Assembly: GCA_900769535.1 (NCBI GenBank)
Contig: CAAGHB010000011.1
Span: 1 to 19,671, forward strand
Direction of reading: 5' to 3'
Source: Clostridia bacterium
Lineage (GTDB): Bacteria; Bacillota; Clostridia; Oscillospirales; Acutalibacteraceae
DNA length: 19,671 nt
The notes below the pieces were generated by a model, which ran no database searches, was not told where the DNA came from, and saw only the letters and a program-made list of their open reading frames with translations. A program made the translations under genes and the position numbers. Positions 1 through 6,247 of the stretch are shown here, one piece after another; within the stretch, counting starts at the first letter, position 1; each line of letters begins with the position of its first letter.

Positions 1-372
1 AACATCGGTTATATAAACCGATTTTACCCTAAACCTTTTACAAATCGTTTTGAGCCCGCCGATATGGTCGGAATGCGGATGGGTAACTATTATCCGTTCG
101 ATTTCATCAAAGCCGAGTGAACGTATATACTCGCAAAGAGATATTGCATGCTTCGCGTCACCCGTATCGATAAGCATTAACTTGCCGTCGCTTTGGACAA
201 GGGTACAGTCGCCTTGGCCGACATCGACGAAGCGCACTGCATCGGAAGAATCGGGCAACCGATTCAATCCGAAAAGCACAAAGGCCCTTTCGAAACAGCT
301 CGTAACCGAAATTATCGCAGTAGTGATAATCACAACTGCGATAATTATAATTCTATTCGCTTTAATCTTCAT
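1..372 (-). CDS. ComEC-like metallo-beta-lactamase fold protein (partial, C-terminus outside window)
   Basis: Only the first 124 codons are in the window. After a charged start comes one hydrophobic segment (about residues 8-25) ending in VTSC, so Cys26 could be a lipoprotein attachment site or the segment may simply be a membrane anchor. The fold signatures follow: FVDVGQGD (about 48-55) and the metal-binding THPHSDHIGG (97-106). The VGQGD plus HxHxDH combination is typical of the extracytoplasmic ComEC/Rec2 hydrolase domain and of free-standing relatives, which are predicted nucleases or phosphodiesterases. The ATG lies inside the end of ftsK and overlaps it by 11 bases. No strong ribosome binding site is visible, so translation is probably coupled to ftsK. 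The fold assignment is firm; the substrate is unknown. Confidence 0.85.
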   Translation of the reverse strand, partial: MKIKANRIIIIAVVIITTAIISVTSCFERAFVLFGLNRLPDSSDAVRFVDVGQGDCTLVQSDGKLMLIDTGDAKHAISLCEYIRSLGFDEIERIIVTHPHSDHIGGLKTICKRFRVKSVYITDV

Positions 373-2836
373 CAGAAAGAAGCTCGTCGGCACCTGTCGC
401 CTGCATTTCCATCCACTGTGCTTTTGTGATAAGAATTTCGCGTCCCTTTGATGCGCCGCCATAAGCGCCGACAACGCCCTTTTCTTCGAGTTGGTCGACG
501 ATTCGTGCCGCACGTGCATAGCCGAGCTTTAACTTTCGCTGTAACAGCGAGGTAGAGGCCTGTCCCGCCTCGATAACAACGTCAACGGCAGCCGGAAGCA
601 GCTCGTCATATTCGCCGTCGGAATCATCGGAAACAGAAGCTTGGCCGCCCTTCTTTCCTTTTTCCTGAGCCGCCTGACGCTCGATTTCCTGCTGAATATT
701 TTCGTCATAATCGTTTCGCTGGCCATCCTTCAAGAATTTGGCAACAGCTTCGATTTCGCTGTCGGAAATCCAACAGCCCTGAATTCTTATCGGCTTTGCA
801 ACACCAACCGGATAGTAAAGCATATCTCCTCGACCTACCAAACGCTCTGCACCAGCCATATCAATAATTGTACGCGAGTCAACCTGATTGGATACGGTGA
901 GGGCAATTCGCGACGGGATATTCGCCTTGATAAGTCCTGTGATAACGTCAACCGACGGACGCTGGGTTGCGATAACGAGGTGCATACCTGCGGCTCTCGC
1001 CTTTTGCGCCAGACGGCATATCGAATCCTCAACCTCGTTAGGCGCCGTCATCATAAGGTCGGCAAGCTCGTCGATGAAAATAACTATTTGCGGCAAAGGT
1101 TTGAGGGTATCGCTCTTCTTCGCAAGTTCGTTATACGCTTCAAGATTTCGAACGCCGTTGTCGCTGAGAATCTTGTATCTATGGGTCATTTCGGTAACCG
1201 CCCACGAAAGCGCTCCCGATGCCATTCTCGGATCGGAAACTACCGGTACGAGCAGATGGGGTATTCCGTTATATACCATCATTTCAACTGCCTTCGGGTC
1301 GATCATGAGCATTTTGACCTCATCGGGAGTTGCCTTGTAAAGCATACTCATAATAATCGAGTTAAGGCAAACCGATTTTCCCGAGCCGGTTGTACCTGCA
1401 ATCAGCACGTGGGGCATTTTTGCAATATCCATAAAGCAGTTTGCACCCGAAATGTCCTTGCCGAGTATGCCGGTGACCTTGCTCTGAGCCGAAACGAATT
1501 CGGCCGACTCGATAAGCTCACGTGCGGCAACGGACGTACGAATTTTATTCGGGATTTCGATTCCGACAGCCGCCTTGTTCGGTATCGGCGCCTCAATTCT
1601 TACTCCTGCGGCGGCAAGGTTGAGGGCAATATCGTCAGCAAGATTGGTAATTCGGCTAATCTTTACTCCTGCCGCCGGCTGAAGCTCGTATCTCGTAACA
1701 GAAGGGCCGCGGCTGATATTGATAATTCGGGTTTCGACGCCGAAGGAGCGCAGGGTATCAACCAATTTTTCGGCGTTTGCGGTAAGTTCGCTTCGAATAT
1801 CACCCGACGAATCGTTTAACGGCCGTTTAAGAAGGTCGATGGGAGGATACTTATACTCCGGCTGCTGTTCTATTTCTTCCTCTTCTTCATCAGCGCCCGA
1901 AATTTTAATGCCGCTGCTCTTTCTTTTCGGCTTTTTATCGGCATAGATGACCTCAACCGACTCGTCAAGCTTTTTAAGCAAATCCTCGTCAATAACGCCT
2001 GCATTTTCGCCCTCGTTTTCGTCCTTGACGGGTGCATTTTCAAGCGGGTCAGGCATATCGTCTATAACGTCGTGACGTCGGAACGAATCGACTACACGGC
2101 GACCTTTTTTTCGCATTTCTTCGGGGTCGTCGGGTTTAATTTCATCGGCTTCGCGAACCGGCTCACCCGAAAGAGGAATGTCGTAAGGAAAACGAGTCTC
2201 GATTTCGACCTCGGCCGCCTTTTGTTCTTCCCTGCGGCGCTTATGCTCCTGATACTTATCAACGGCTACCTCGCGCAATTTTTCGGCAGGTTTTCCCGCC
2301 TTGTCAACGAATTTGTAAAGCGCCGTTCGTGTAATTATCATGGCAACGACAAATATTGCGAGGGCAAAAATAATTCTTGCCCCGATTTTTCCTGCAACGG
2401 CGGTAAAGGGGTGGCCGATAAGCGCTCCTATAAATCCTGCTCGGAAGAAGCCCTCTGTCGTATATGCGGCCTTTATATGCTCGATAAAGCCCATCTCCGC
2501 CTGAACACCGAAAACGTCGATAGCCGCAGAGATAAAGAGAACGGTAACTGCGCCCAAGATAATCTGTTTCCTTCTCTTCTTTTCGTCAATATCGCGCGAC
2601 ATTTGCACCGCCGCATATCCCAAAAATATCGGCCAAACAACAGCGCAAAGCCCGAAAAACGACTGAATAAAGGTATGTAAAAAGTTCCACACAGCAACGT
2701 CCTTTTGCGGTATGAGGGCAAGCGCCTCCAAGAAAACAGCCACCGCAAAAAGTATTATCGGCGTGATAATTGAATTCGATTTTACGGATTTTGACCTTGA
2801 CCTTGATTTAGGGGGAGCAGGTTTCTTTTCCGCCAT
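362..2836 (-). CDS. ftsK: DNA translocase FtsK/SpoIIIE
   Basis: An 824-residue membrane-anchored, ATP-driven double-stranded DNA pump that clears chromosomal DNA from the division septum; in spore formers it also packs the chromosome into the forespore. The N-terminus has a basic stretch and about four membrane segments (roughly 22-42, 58-78, 91-110, 130-170). A charged linker (about 180-330) follows, including an EEEEEIEQQ acidic run. The RecA-like motor carries Walker A GTTGSGKS (481-488) and Walker B VIFIDELADL (585-594). The C-terminal gamma winged helix (about 745-805), which reads the DNA orientation sequences, is intact. The start has AGGAGG about 9 bases upstream. It lies downstream of uppP with a gap of about 53 bases and no terminator, in the tepA operon. 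Its position after tepA-ylzJ is that of Bacillus spoIIIE. Only one such gene is present here, so it may serve both vegetative and sporulation roles. Confidence 0.97.
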   Translation of the reverse strand: MAEKKPAPPKSRSRSKSVKSNSIITPIILFAVAVFLEALALIPQKDVAVWNFLHTFIQSFFGLCAVVWPIFLGYAAVQMSRDIDEKKRRKQIILGAVTVLFISAAIDVFGVQAEMGFIEHIKAAYTTEGFFRAGFIGALIGHPFTAVAGKIGARIIFALAIFVVAMIITRTALYKFVDKAGKPAEKLREVAVDKYQEHKRRREEQKAAEVEIETRFPYDIPLSGEPVREADEIKPDDPEEMRKKGRRVVDSFRRHDVIDDMPDPLENAPVKDENEGENAGVIDEDLLKKLDESVEVIYADKKPKRKSSGIKISGADEEEEEIEQQPEYKYPPIDLLKRPLNDSSGDIRSELTANAEKLVDTLRSFGVETRIINISRGPSVTRYELQPAAGVKISRITNLADDIALNLAAAGVRIEAPIPNKAAVGIEIPNKIRTSVAARELIESAEFVSAQSKVTGILGKDISGANCFMDIAKMPHVLIAGTTGSGKSVCLNSIIMSMLYKATPDEVKMLMIDPKAVEMMVYNGIPHLLVPVVSDPRMASGALSWAVTEMTHRYKILSDNGVRNLEAYNELAKKSDTLKPLPQIVIFIDELADLMMTAPNEVEDSICRLAQKARAAGMHLVIATQRPSVDVITGLIKANIPSRIALTVSNQVDSRTIIDMAGAERLVGRGDMLYYPVGVAKPIRIQGCWISDSEIEAVAKFLKDGQRNDYDENIQQEIERQAAQEKGKKGGQASVSDDSDGEYDELLPAAVDVVIEAGQASTSLLQRKLKLGYARAARIVDQLEEKGVVGAYGGASKGREILITKAQWMEMQATGADELLSDED

Positions 2837-2889
2837 TTATCTTCAACCTCCTGGTTATTTAACCGAAAATGTTTTTTATATCTATGACC

Positions 2890-3726
2890 TTACACAAACT
2901 TCTTGATAGTAAAATAGAGTATTACGACTATACCGAGGGCTATTCTGTACCAGCCGAAAACCTTGAAATCGTGGCGTCTGATATATCCCAAAAGGAACTT
3001 TATCACCAGCACCGAAACGAGATAGGAAACCAGCATTCCTACAAGCAGTACCGCAAGTTCAAGGGGCGTGAAAGCAAAGCTGAATTTAAGCATTTTAAGC
3101 AAGCTTGCGCCGAACATAACCGGTATCGCAAGATAGAAGGTGAATTCGGCCGCCGTTTTTCGCGAAATACCGAGCAAAAGGGCGCCGATAATGGTCGCTC
3201 CCGAACGCGAGGTACCGGGAAATGCCGCCGCCAACAGCTGCCACGCACCGATTATTACCGCCTGTTTATATGTGATTTCGGCTATTGAATTGACTGAAAA
3301 CGTTGCTTTTTTATTTCTATTCTCAACGATAATAAAGAAAACTCCGAACAGAATAAGCATAACCGAAATTGTTATCCAGTTGTAAAAATATTTATCGAAA
3401 AAATCATCGAGCAGTATGCCGATTATCGCGGCAGGAAGGCAGGAAACAAGCACCTTGTACCACATACTCATTACGCTCGATTTTATTTTTATTCCGCCTG
3501 AGAAGAAGAAGGGCCACAGCTTTTTAAAAAACATTGTAACTACTGCGAGTATTGCGCCAAGCTGAATTACAACGCTGTACATATTCCAGTAATCTTCGCC
3601 GAAGCCGAACTTGAAAAACTCCTCAAAGAGAATGAGGTGACCCGTACTTGAAACAGGCAACCACTCGGTTACTCCCTCGACAATGCCGAAAAATACCGAC
3701 TTTAAAATTTCGAAAAATTCGTTCAT
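2890..3726 (-). CDS. uppP: Undecaprenyl-diphosphatase UppP (BacA)
   Basis: An integral membrane phosphatase that converts undecaprenyl pyrophosphate to the monophosphate carrier needed for peptidoglycan and wall polymer synthesis; extra copies give bacitracin tolerance. The 278-residue length is usual for the family. Both diagnostic motifs are present: EGVTEWLPVSSTGH (17-30) and PGTSRSG (170-176), which form the active site. About eight hydrophobic segments are visible. A GAGGAG ribosome binding site lies about 6 bases before the ATG. It sits between the ylzJ-like gene and ftsK, a place where Bacillus has no uppP, so its presence in this operon is a lineage-specific insertion (inference). Nothing suggests damage. 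Confidence 0.97.
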   Translation of the reverse strand: MNEFFEILKSVFFGIVEGVTEWLPVSSTGHLILFEEFFKFGFGEDYWNMYSVVIQLGAILAVVTMFFKKLWPFFFSGGIKIKSSVMSMWYKVLVSCLPAAIIGILLDDFFDKYFYNWITISVMLILFGVFFIIVENRNKKATFSVNSIAEITYKQAVIIGAWQLLAAAFPGTSRSGATIIGALLLGISRKTAAEFTFYLAIPVMFGASLLKMLKFSFAFTPLELAVLLVGMLVSYLVSVLVIKFLLGYIRRHDFKVFGWYRIALGIVVILYFTIKKFV

Positions 3727-3747
3727 TATTTACTCCTCGTATATGTA

Positions 3748-3775
3748 TTTTTTGCAGAATTTTTTCTGCAAAAAA
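3748..3775. repeat. Perfect 12-bp hairpin between the ylzJ-like gene and uppP
   Basis: The arms 3748-3759 (TTTTTTGCAGAA) and 3764-3775 (TTCTGCAAAAAA) are exact reverse complements around a TTTT loop. The T run comes first and the A run last on both strands, the reverse of a canonical intrinsic terminator. It sits 9 bases upstream of the uppP ribosome binding site (3733-3738). It could be an RNA processing or stability element, or modulate uppP translation. The structure is seen directly; the function is not known. Confidence 0.5.
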
Positions 3776-3777
3776 GT

Positions 3778-3939
3778 TTAAATTTTATTCGCTCTATTTA
3801 GCTTTATTTCGGTTGATTTAAGAAAATCGCGCGGATTGGTGGACAGTAAAAGGGCGTTTTCGTCCTTTTTACACTCAGCTGTTTGCAACGATAAATCGAG
3901 CATTACCATTTCGCTCGGGATGATTGAATAGAGCATCAT
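3778..3939 (-). CDS. ylzJ: YlzJ-like small protein
   Basis: A 53-residue protein starting MMLYSIIPSEMVML. This resembles the LYTxxPxE start of the YlzJ-like family, known mainly from spore-forming Firmicutes and of unknown function. Its ATG overlaps the tepA stop codon as ATGA (3936-3939), so the two are translationally coupled. The order tepA - ylzJ - (uppP) - spoIIIE/ftsK matches the Bacillus tepA-ylzJ-spoIIIE arrangement, which strongly supports that this is a real gene despite its size. The C-terminus (NPRDFLKSTEIKLNRANKI) is basic, and there is no membrane segment or signal. The assignment rests on the start motif plus synteny. Confidence 0.8.
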   Translation of the reverse strand: MMLYSIIPSEMVMLDLSLQTAECKKDENALLLSTNPRDFLKSTEIKLNRANKI

Positions 3940-4757
3940 TTTTTCTTTTCCGCCCTTTTTTCGTCAATCATTTGATACAGCGCCGAAAGGGCATCGGAAA
4001 GTCCGCCCAATCGGTCGATAAGTCCGCTTTCGACGGCTTCGTTTCCTTCGAGCACGGTACCGACGTCGGTAATAAGCTCGCCGACATTCATCATCATACT
4101 CTTAAACCTTTCGCCGCTGATAGAGGAATTATCGGTCACAAATCGGGTAATTCTCTCCTGCATTTTATCAATATACGAAAGGGTTTCGGGTACGCCGAGG
4201 ACGAGTCCGCTCATTCGCACGGGGTGAATGGTCATGGTTGCCGACGGTACGATAAACGACACTTTTGCCGATACGGCAAGGGGGACTCCGATTGAGTGAC
4301 CTCCGCCAAGCACGAGTGACACCGTGGGCTTGCTCATTCCTGCGATTAGCTCGGCTATTGCAAGTCCCGCTTCGACGTCGCCGCCGACCGTGTTAAGAAT
4401 TATTATCAGTCCCTCGATTTCCTCGTCCTCTTCGATTGCGACGAGCTGAGGAATTACGTGCTCGTATTTTGTCGTCTTATTCTGTGACGGGAGGGTGTAA
4501 TGGCCCTCGATTTGACCGATTATAGTAAGACAATGGATGATTCCCTTTTCGGAAACGGCTGTGACAGAGCCGCTTTCTCTTATTGCTTCTATCTGGTCAA
4601 TCGACATAGCGTCACGCGTATTGTCGCCGTCGCCGTTTTCATCGTTATTCGGGTGATTATCGGGGATTTCGGCATCGGGTACAGTATCTGCCGAAGCCGA
4701 TTTTTTTACTTCGTTTTCTGCCGGCTTGTTTTCGGCGTTTTTACTTTTTTGTTTCAT
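3936..4757 (-). CDS. tepA: ClpP-like serine protease TepA (translocation-enhancing protein family)
   Basis: A 273-residue protein of the ClpP/SppA (crotonase-like) fold. In Bacillus subtilis TepA was linked to protein export and is a membrane-associated ClpP relative. Residues 1-50 form a low-complexity, charged Glu/Asn/Asp-rich tail. The conserved core runs from about 70 to 265 and includes LNTVGGDVEAGLAIAE (121-136), the nucleophile segment GGGHSIGVPLA (151-161, Ser155), and MTIHPVRMSG (175-184) with the expected His178. AGAGGTG lies 8 bases before the ATG. It is first in the operon behind a strong promoter at 4831-4859, with a small hairpin (4774-4780 pairing with 4790-4796) just upstream of the ribosome binding site. 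It overlaps the ylzJ-like gene by ATGA. Confidence in the family is high; the substrate is unknown. Confidence 0.92.
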   Translation of the reverse strand: MKQKSKNAENKPAENEVKKSASADTVPDAEIPDNHPNNDENGDGDNTRDAMSIDQIEAIRESGSVTAVSEKGIIHCLTIIGQIEGHYTLPSQNKTTKYEHVIPQLVAIEEDEEIEGLIIILNTVGGDVEAGLAIAELIAGMSKPTVSLVLGGGHSIGVPLAVSAKVSFIVPSATMTIHPVRMSGLVLGVPETLSYIDKMQERITRFVTDNSSISGERFKSMMMNVGELITDVGTVLEGNEAVESGLIDRLGGLSDALSALYQMIDEKRAEKKK

Positions 4758-4830
4758 AAATGCACACCTCTTTTTTCGGATTTATTCTTTCCGAAACGGC
4801 GGCAAATATTACATCAAGCTATACACAGTT

Positions 4831-4859
4831 ATTATACCACTCCTTTGTTGTTATGTAAA
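4831..4859 (-). promoter_or_regulatory. Sigma-A-type promoter of the tepA-ylzJ-uppP-ftsK operon
   Basis: Read on the minus strand: -35 TTTACA (4854-4859), a 17-base spacer, -10 TATAAT (4831-4836) with an extended TGG just before it. Five of six -35 bases and all -10 bases match the vegetative consensus. The transcript leader before tepA is about 70 bases and contains a TTTCGGA/TCCGAAA hairpin directly upstream of the ribosome binding site. This is the only strong promoter seen for the five-gene operon. Confidence 0.8.
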
Positions 4860-4921
4860 GCAGTTTTTATCCCATAAAGCCCTTAATTACAGGGCAAAAG
4901 GCGAGGTTTTGAAAAAAATAG

Positions 4922-4951
4922 TTGAAATAACAAGGTTGTGTGTTATAAAAT
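4922..4951 (+). promoter_or_regulatory. Putative promoter of the AEC transporter gene
   Basis: TTGAAA (4922-4927) lies 16 bases before TATAAAAT (4944-4951). The start codon is about 35 bases further on, with GGAGGG as ribosome binding site. It diverges from the tepA promoter. A short GCCCT/AGGGC inverted repeat (4879-4883 and 4891-4895) lies between the two promoters. Confidence 0.55.
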
Positions 4952-4986
4952 AATAATATTATTTTATTCGGAGGGTATATTCCGCT

Positions 4987-5916
4987 ATGACTGAGTTTTT
5001 TAGCTATGCAGGCACCGTCGGTATTCAGGTCGTTGTTCTGTTTATTATGATAGGTGTCGGCTTTATAATTTCGAAAAAGGGGCTTTTAAACGGCGACGGC
5101 GCTATGCAGATGACAAATACTCTGCTGTACATCGTTACGCCGAGCGTTATTATCAGCTCATTTGACTCGATGGAGTTTTCGTTAAAGGCGGCAAGTGACC
5201 TTTCGATTGCGGCAATATGCGCCGTCATTACCCACATACTCGGCTTTTCGATACCCTTTATCATTTTCAGAAAGAAAGAAAAGCAGCTTAAAAACGTACT
5301 CGTATCCACAACGGCGCTTTCAAACTGCGGCTTTATGGGTGTGCCGATGGCAGAAGCCATACTCGGTGAAAGAGGCGTTTTTCTCGTTTCGGTTTATATC
5401 GCGATATTTAACATCTTCGTATGGACCCTCAGCTTCGCAATGTTTTCGGCGGGAAAATTTAATATCAAAAAGGCGCTTATTAACCCCGGCGTAATCGGCA
5501 CGCTAATCGGCTTTATCCTCTTTTTTTCGCGACTTAATCTGCCCGAAATTGTATCGGCGCCGATTGGCTTTATGGCCTCGATGAACTCTCCGCTTGCGAT
5601 GATTGTTATCGGCTATTATCTATCGGTATCTCCGCTTAAAATCGCAAAAAAAGACCTGCCGCTTATGCTTTCGGTTGGGCTTCGACTGGTTGCAATTCCG
5701 CTCATTTGTCTTGGCATTTTTGCGCTGATGGGAATAAAAGGAGAGCTTCTCAGCGCTTGTATCGTTCCTGCCTGCGCTCCTACTGCAGCAATGGTAATGA
5801 TGCTTGCGGCAAAATTCGGCGGCGACACCGAGGCCGCATCAAAGGGTATGTCATACGCACATATTTTTTCGGTTATTACAATGCCGCTGATGATTACACT
5901 ATGCAAATTCTTTTAA
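4987..5916 (+). CDS. AEC (auxin efflux carrier) family transporter
   Basis: A 309-residue polytopic membrane protein with about ten hydrophobic segments, the usual size and layout of the AEC family. Bacterial members transport small organic acids such as malate or malonate, but the substrate cannot be read from sequence. Family-typical features are the central NCGFMGVPMAEAILGERG segment (about 113-130) and a C-terminal repeat with CAPTAAMVMMLAAKFGGDT, where the small-residue and Asn/Pro breaks lie in re-entrant helices. The ATG has GGAGGG about 10 bases upstream. It has its own promoter and is followed by the promoter of the next small gene. No obvious pathway partner adjoins it. Confidence 0.9.
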   Translation: MTEFFSYAGTVGIQVVVLFIMIGVGFIISKKGLLNGDGAMQMTNTLLYIVTPSVIISSFDSMEFSLKAASDLSIAAICAVITHILGFSIPFIIFRKKEKQLKNVLVSTTALSNCGFMGVPMAEAILGERGVFLVSVYIAIFNIFVWTLSFAMFSAGKFNIKKALINPGVIGTLIGFILFFSRLNLPEIVSAPIGFMASMNSPLAMIVIGYYLSVSPLKIAKKDLPLMLSVGLRLVAIPLICLGIFALMGIKGELLSACIVPACAPTAAMVMMLAAKFGGDTEAASKGMSYAHIFSVITMPLMITLCKFF

Positions 5917-5922
5917 TTAAAA

Positions 5923-5951
5923 TTGACAATTTGCATATTTTAGTATAAAAT
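5923..5951 (+). promoter_or_regulatory. Strong promoter of the 63-residue microprotein gene
   Basis: Perfect -35 TTGACA (5923-5928), then TAAAAT (5946-5951) at 17 bases, inside TATAAAAT (5944-5951). It starts 7 bases after the AEC stop codon. The closeness to consensus suggests this tiny gene is well transcribed in growing cells. Confidence 0.75.
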
Positions 5952-5985
5952 GAATATAATAAAACAAAAATGGAGGTATAAATAA

Positions 5986-6177
5986 ATGAAATCGAACAAA
6001 ATGAATGTGTTTACCATCTTGGGAATAGCTCTTGCTGCTATTGCTGCCGTTGCAGGAATTGCCTATGTTCTCTACCGTTATTTCGGCTGCAAATATCTTT
6101 CCGATGACGAATGCTACGAATATGAATACGACTGTGACGACTGTGACTGTGATTGTGCAGAGGCCGTTGCTGAATAA
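5986..6177 (+). CDS. Single-pass membrane microprotein with acidic Cys-rich tail (unknown function)
   Basis: I do not recognise a named family. The 63-residue product has a short basic start (MKSNKMN), one strong membrane helix (about 8-31, rich in Ala/Ile), a basic edge (Arg31), then a tail dominated by Asp, Glu, Tyr and Cys. The cysteines are at 35, 43, 50, 53, 55 and 57 (DCDDCDCDC at 49-57). The positive-inside rule suggests the basic Arg31 side could keep the tail in the cytoplasm, although the N-terminus is also basic, so topology is open. The acidic/Cys spacing could bind a metal or hold disulfides; this is inference. TGGAGG lies about 10 bases before the ATG. It is an independent transcription unit with near-consensus promoter and a hairpin terminator. 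Coding is supported by these signals and by the orderly helix-tail architecture. Confidence 0.8.
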   Translation: MKSNKMNVFTILGIALAAIAAVAGIAYVLYRYFGCKYLSDDECYEYEYDCDDCDCDCAEAVAE

Positions 6178-6200
6178 TTGGTGGTCTTTTAAAAAAATTA

Positions 6201-6245
6201 AGCCGTGACGTTTCTAAAAAAAGAAATGTCACGGTTATTTTTTTA
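6201..6245. terminator. Bidirectional intrinsic terminator between the microprotein gene and mutS2
   Basis: A 15-bp stem (6201-6215 with 6222-6236, two G-U pairs) with a short A-rich loop is followed by a T-rich run on the plus strand (6238-6244). Read on the minus strand, it is followed by another T-rich run (6191-6199). It can end both the 63-codon gene and the convergent recO-mutS2 transcript. Confidence 0.85.
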
Positions 6246-6247
6246 TG

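Noticed and set aside
641..1819. A long open frame (392 codons) on the plus strand opposite ftsK
   Set aside because: It lies wholly antisense to the well-supported ftsK motor region, has no ribosome binding site, and its composition (rich in Arg, Asn, Cys, His) looks like a shadow of the other strand.
2072..2680. A 202-codon plus-strand frame opposite the ftsK N-terminus
   Set aside because: Antisense to coding sequence with clear membrane segments and linker; no start signals and no recognisable family.
2853..2864. Short GGTTA-TT-TAACC palindrome upstream of ftsK
   Set aside because: Only 5-bp arms in AT-rich DNA; such repeats occur by chance, and no promoter coincides with it.
6104..6170. 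GACTGTGA-type repeats in the microprotein gene as a possible CRISPR-like or regulatory repeat
   Set aside because: The repetition is explained by alternating Asp and Cys codons within a coding frame; there are no spacers and no palindromes.
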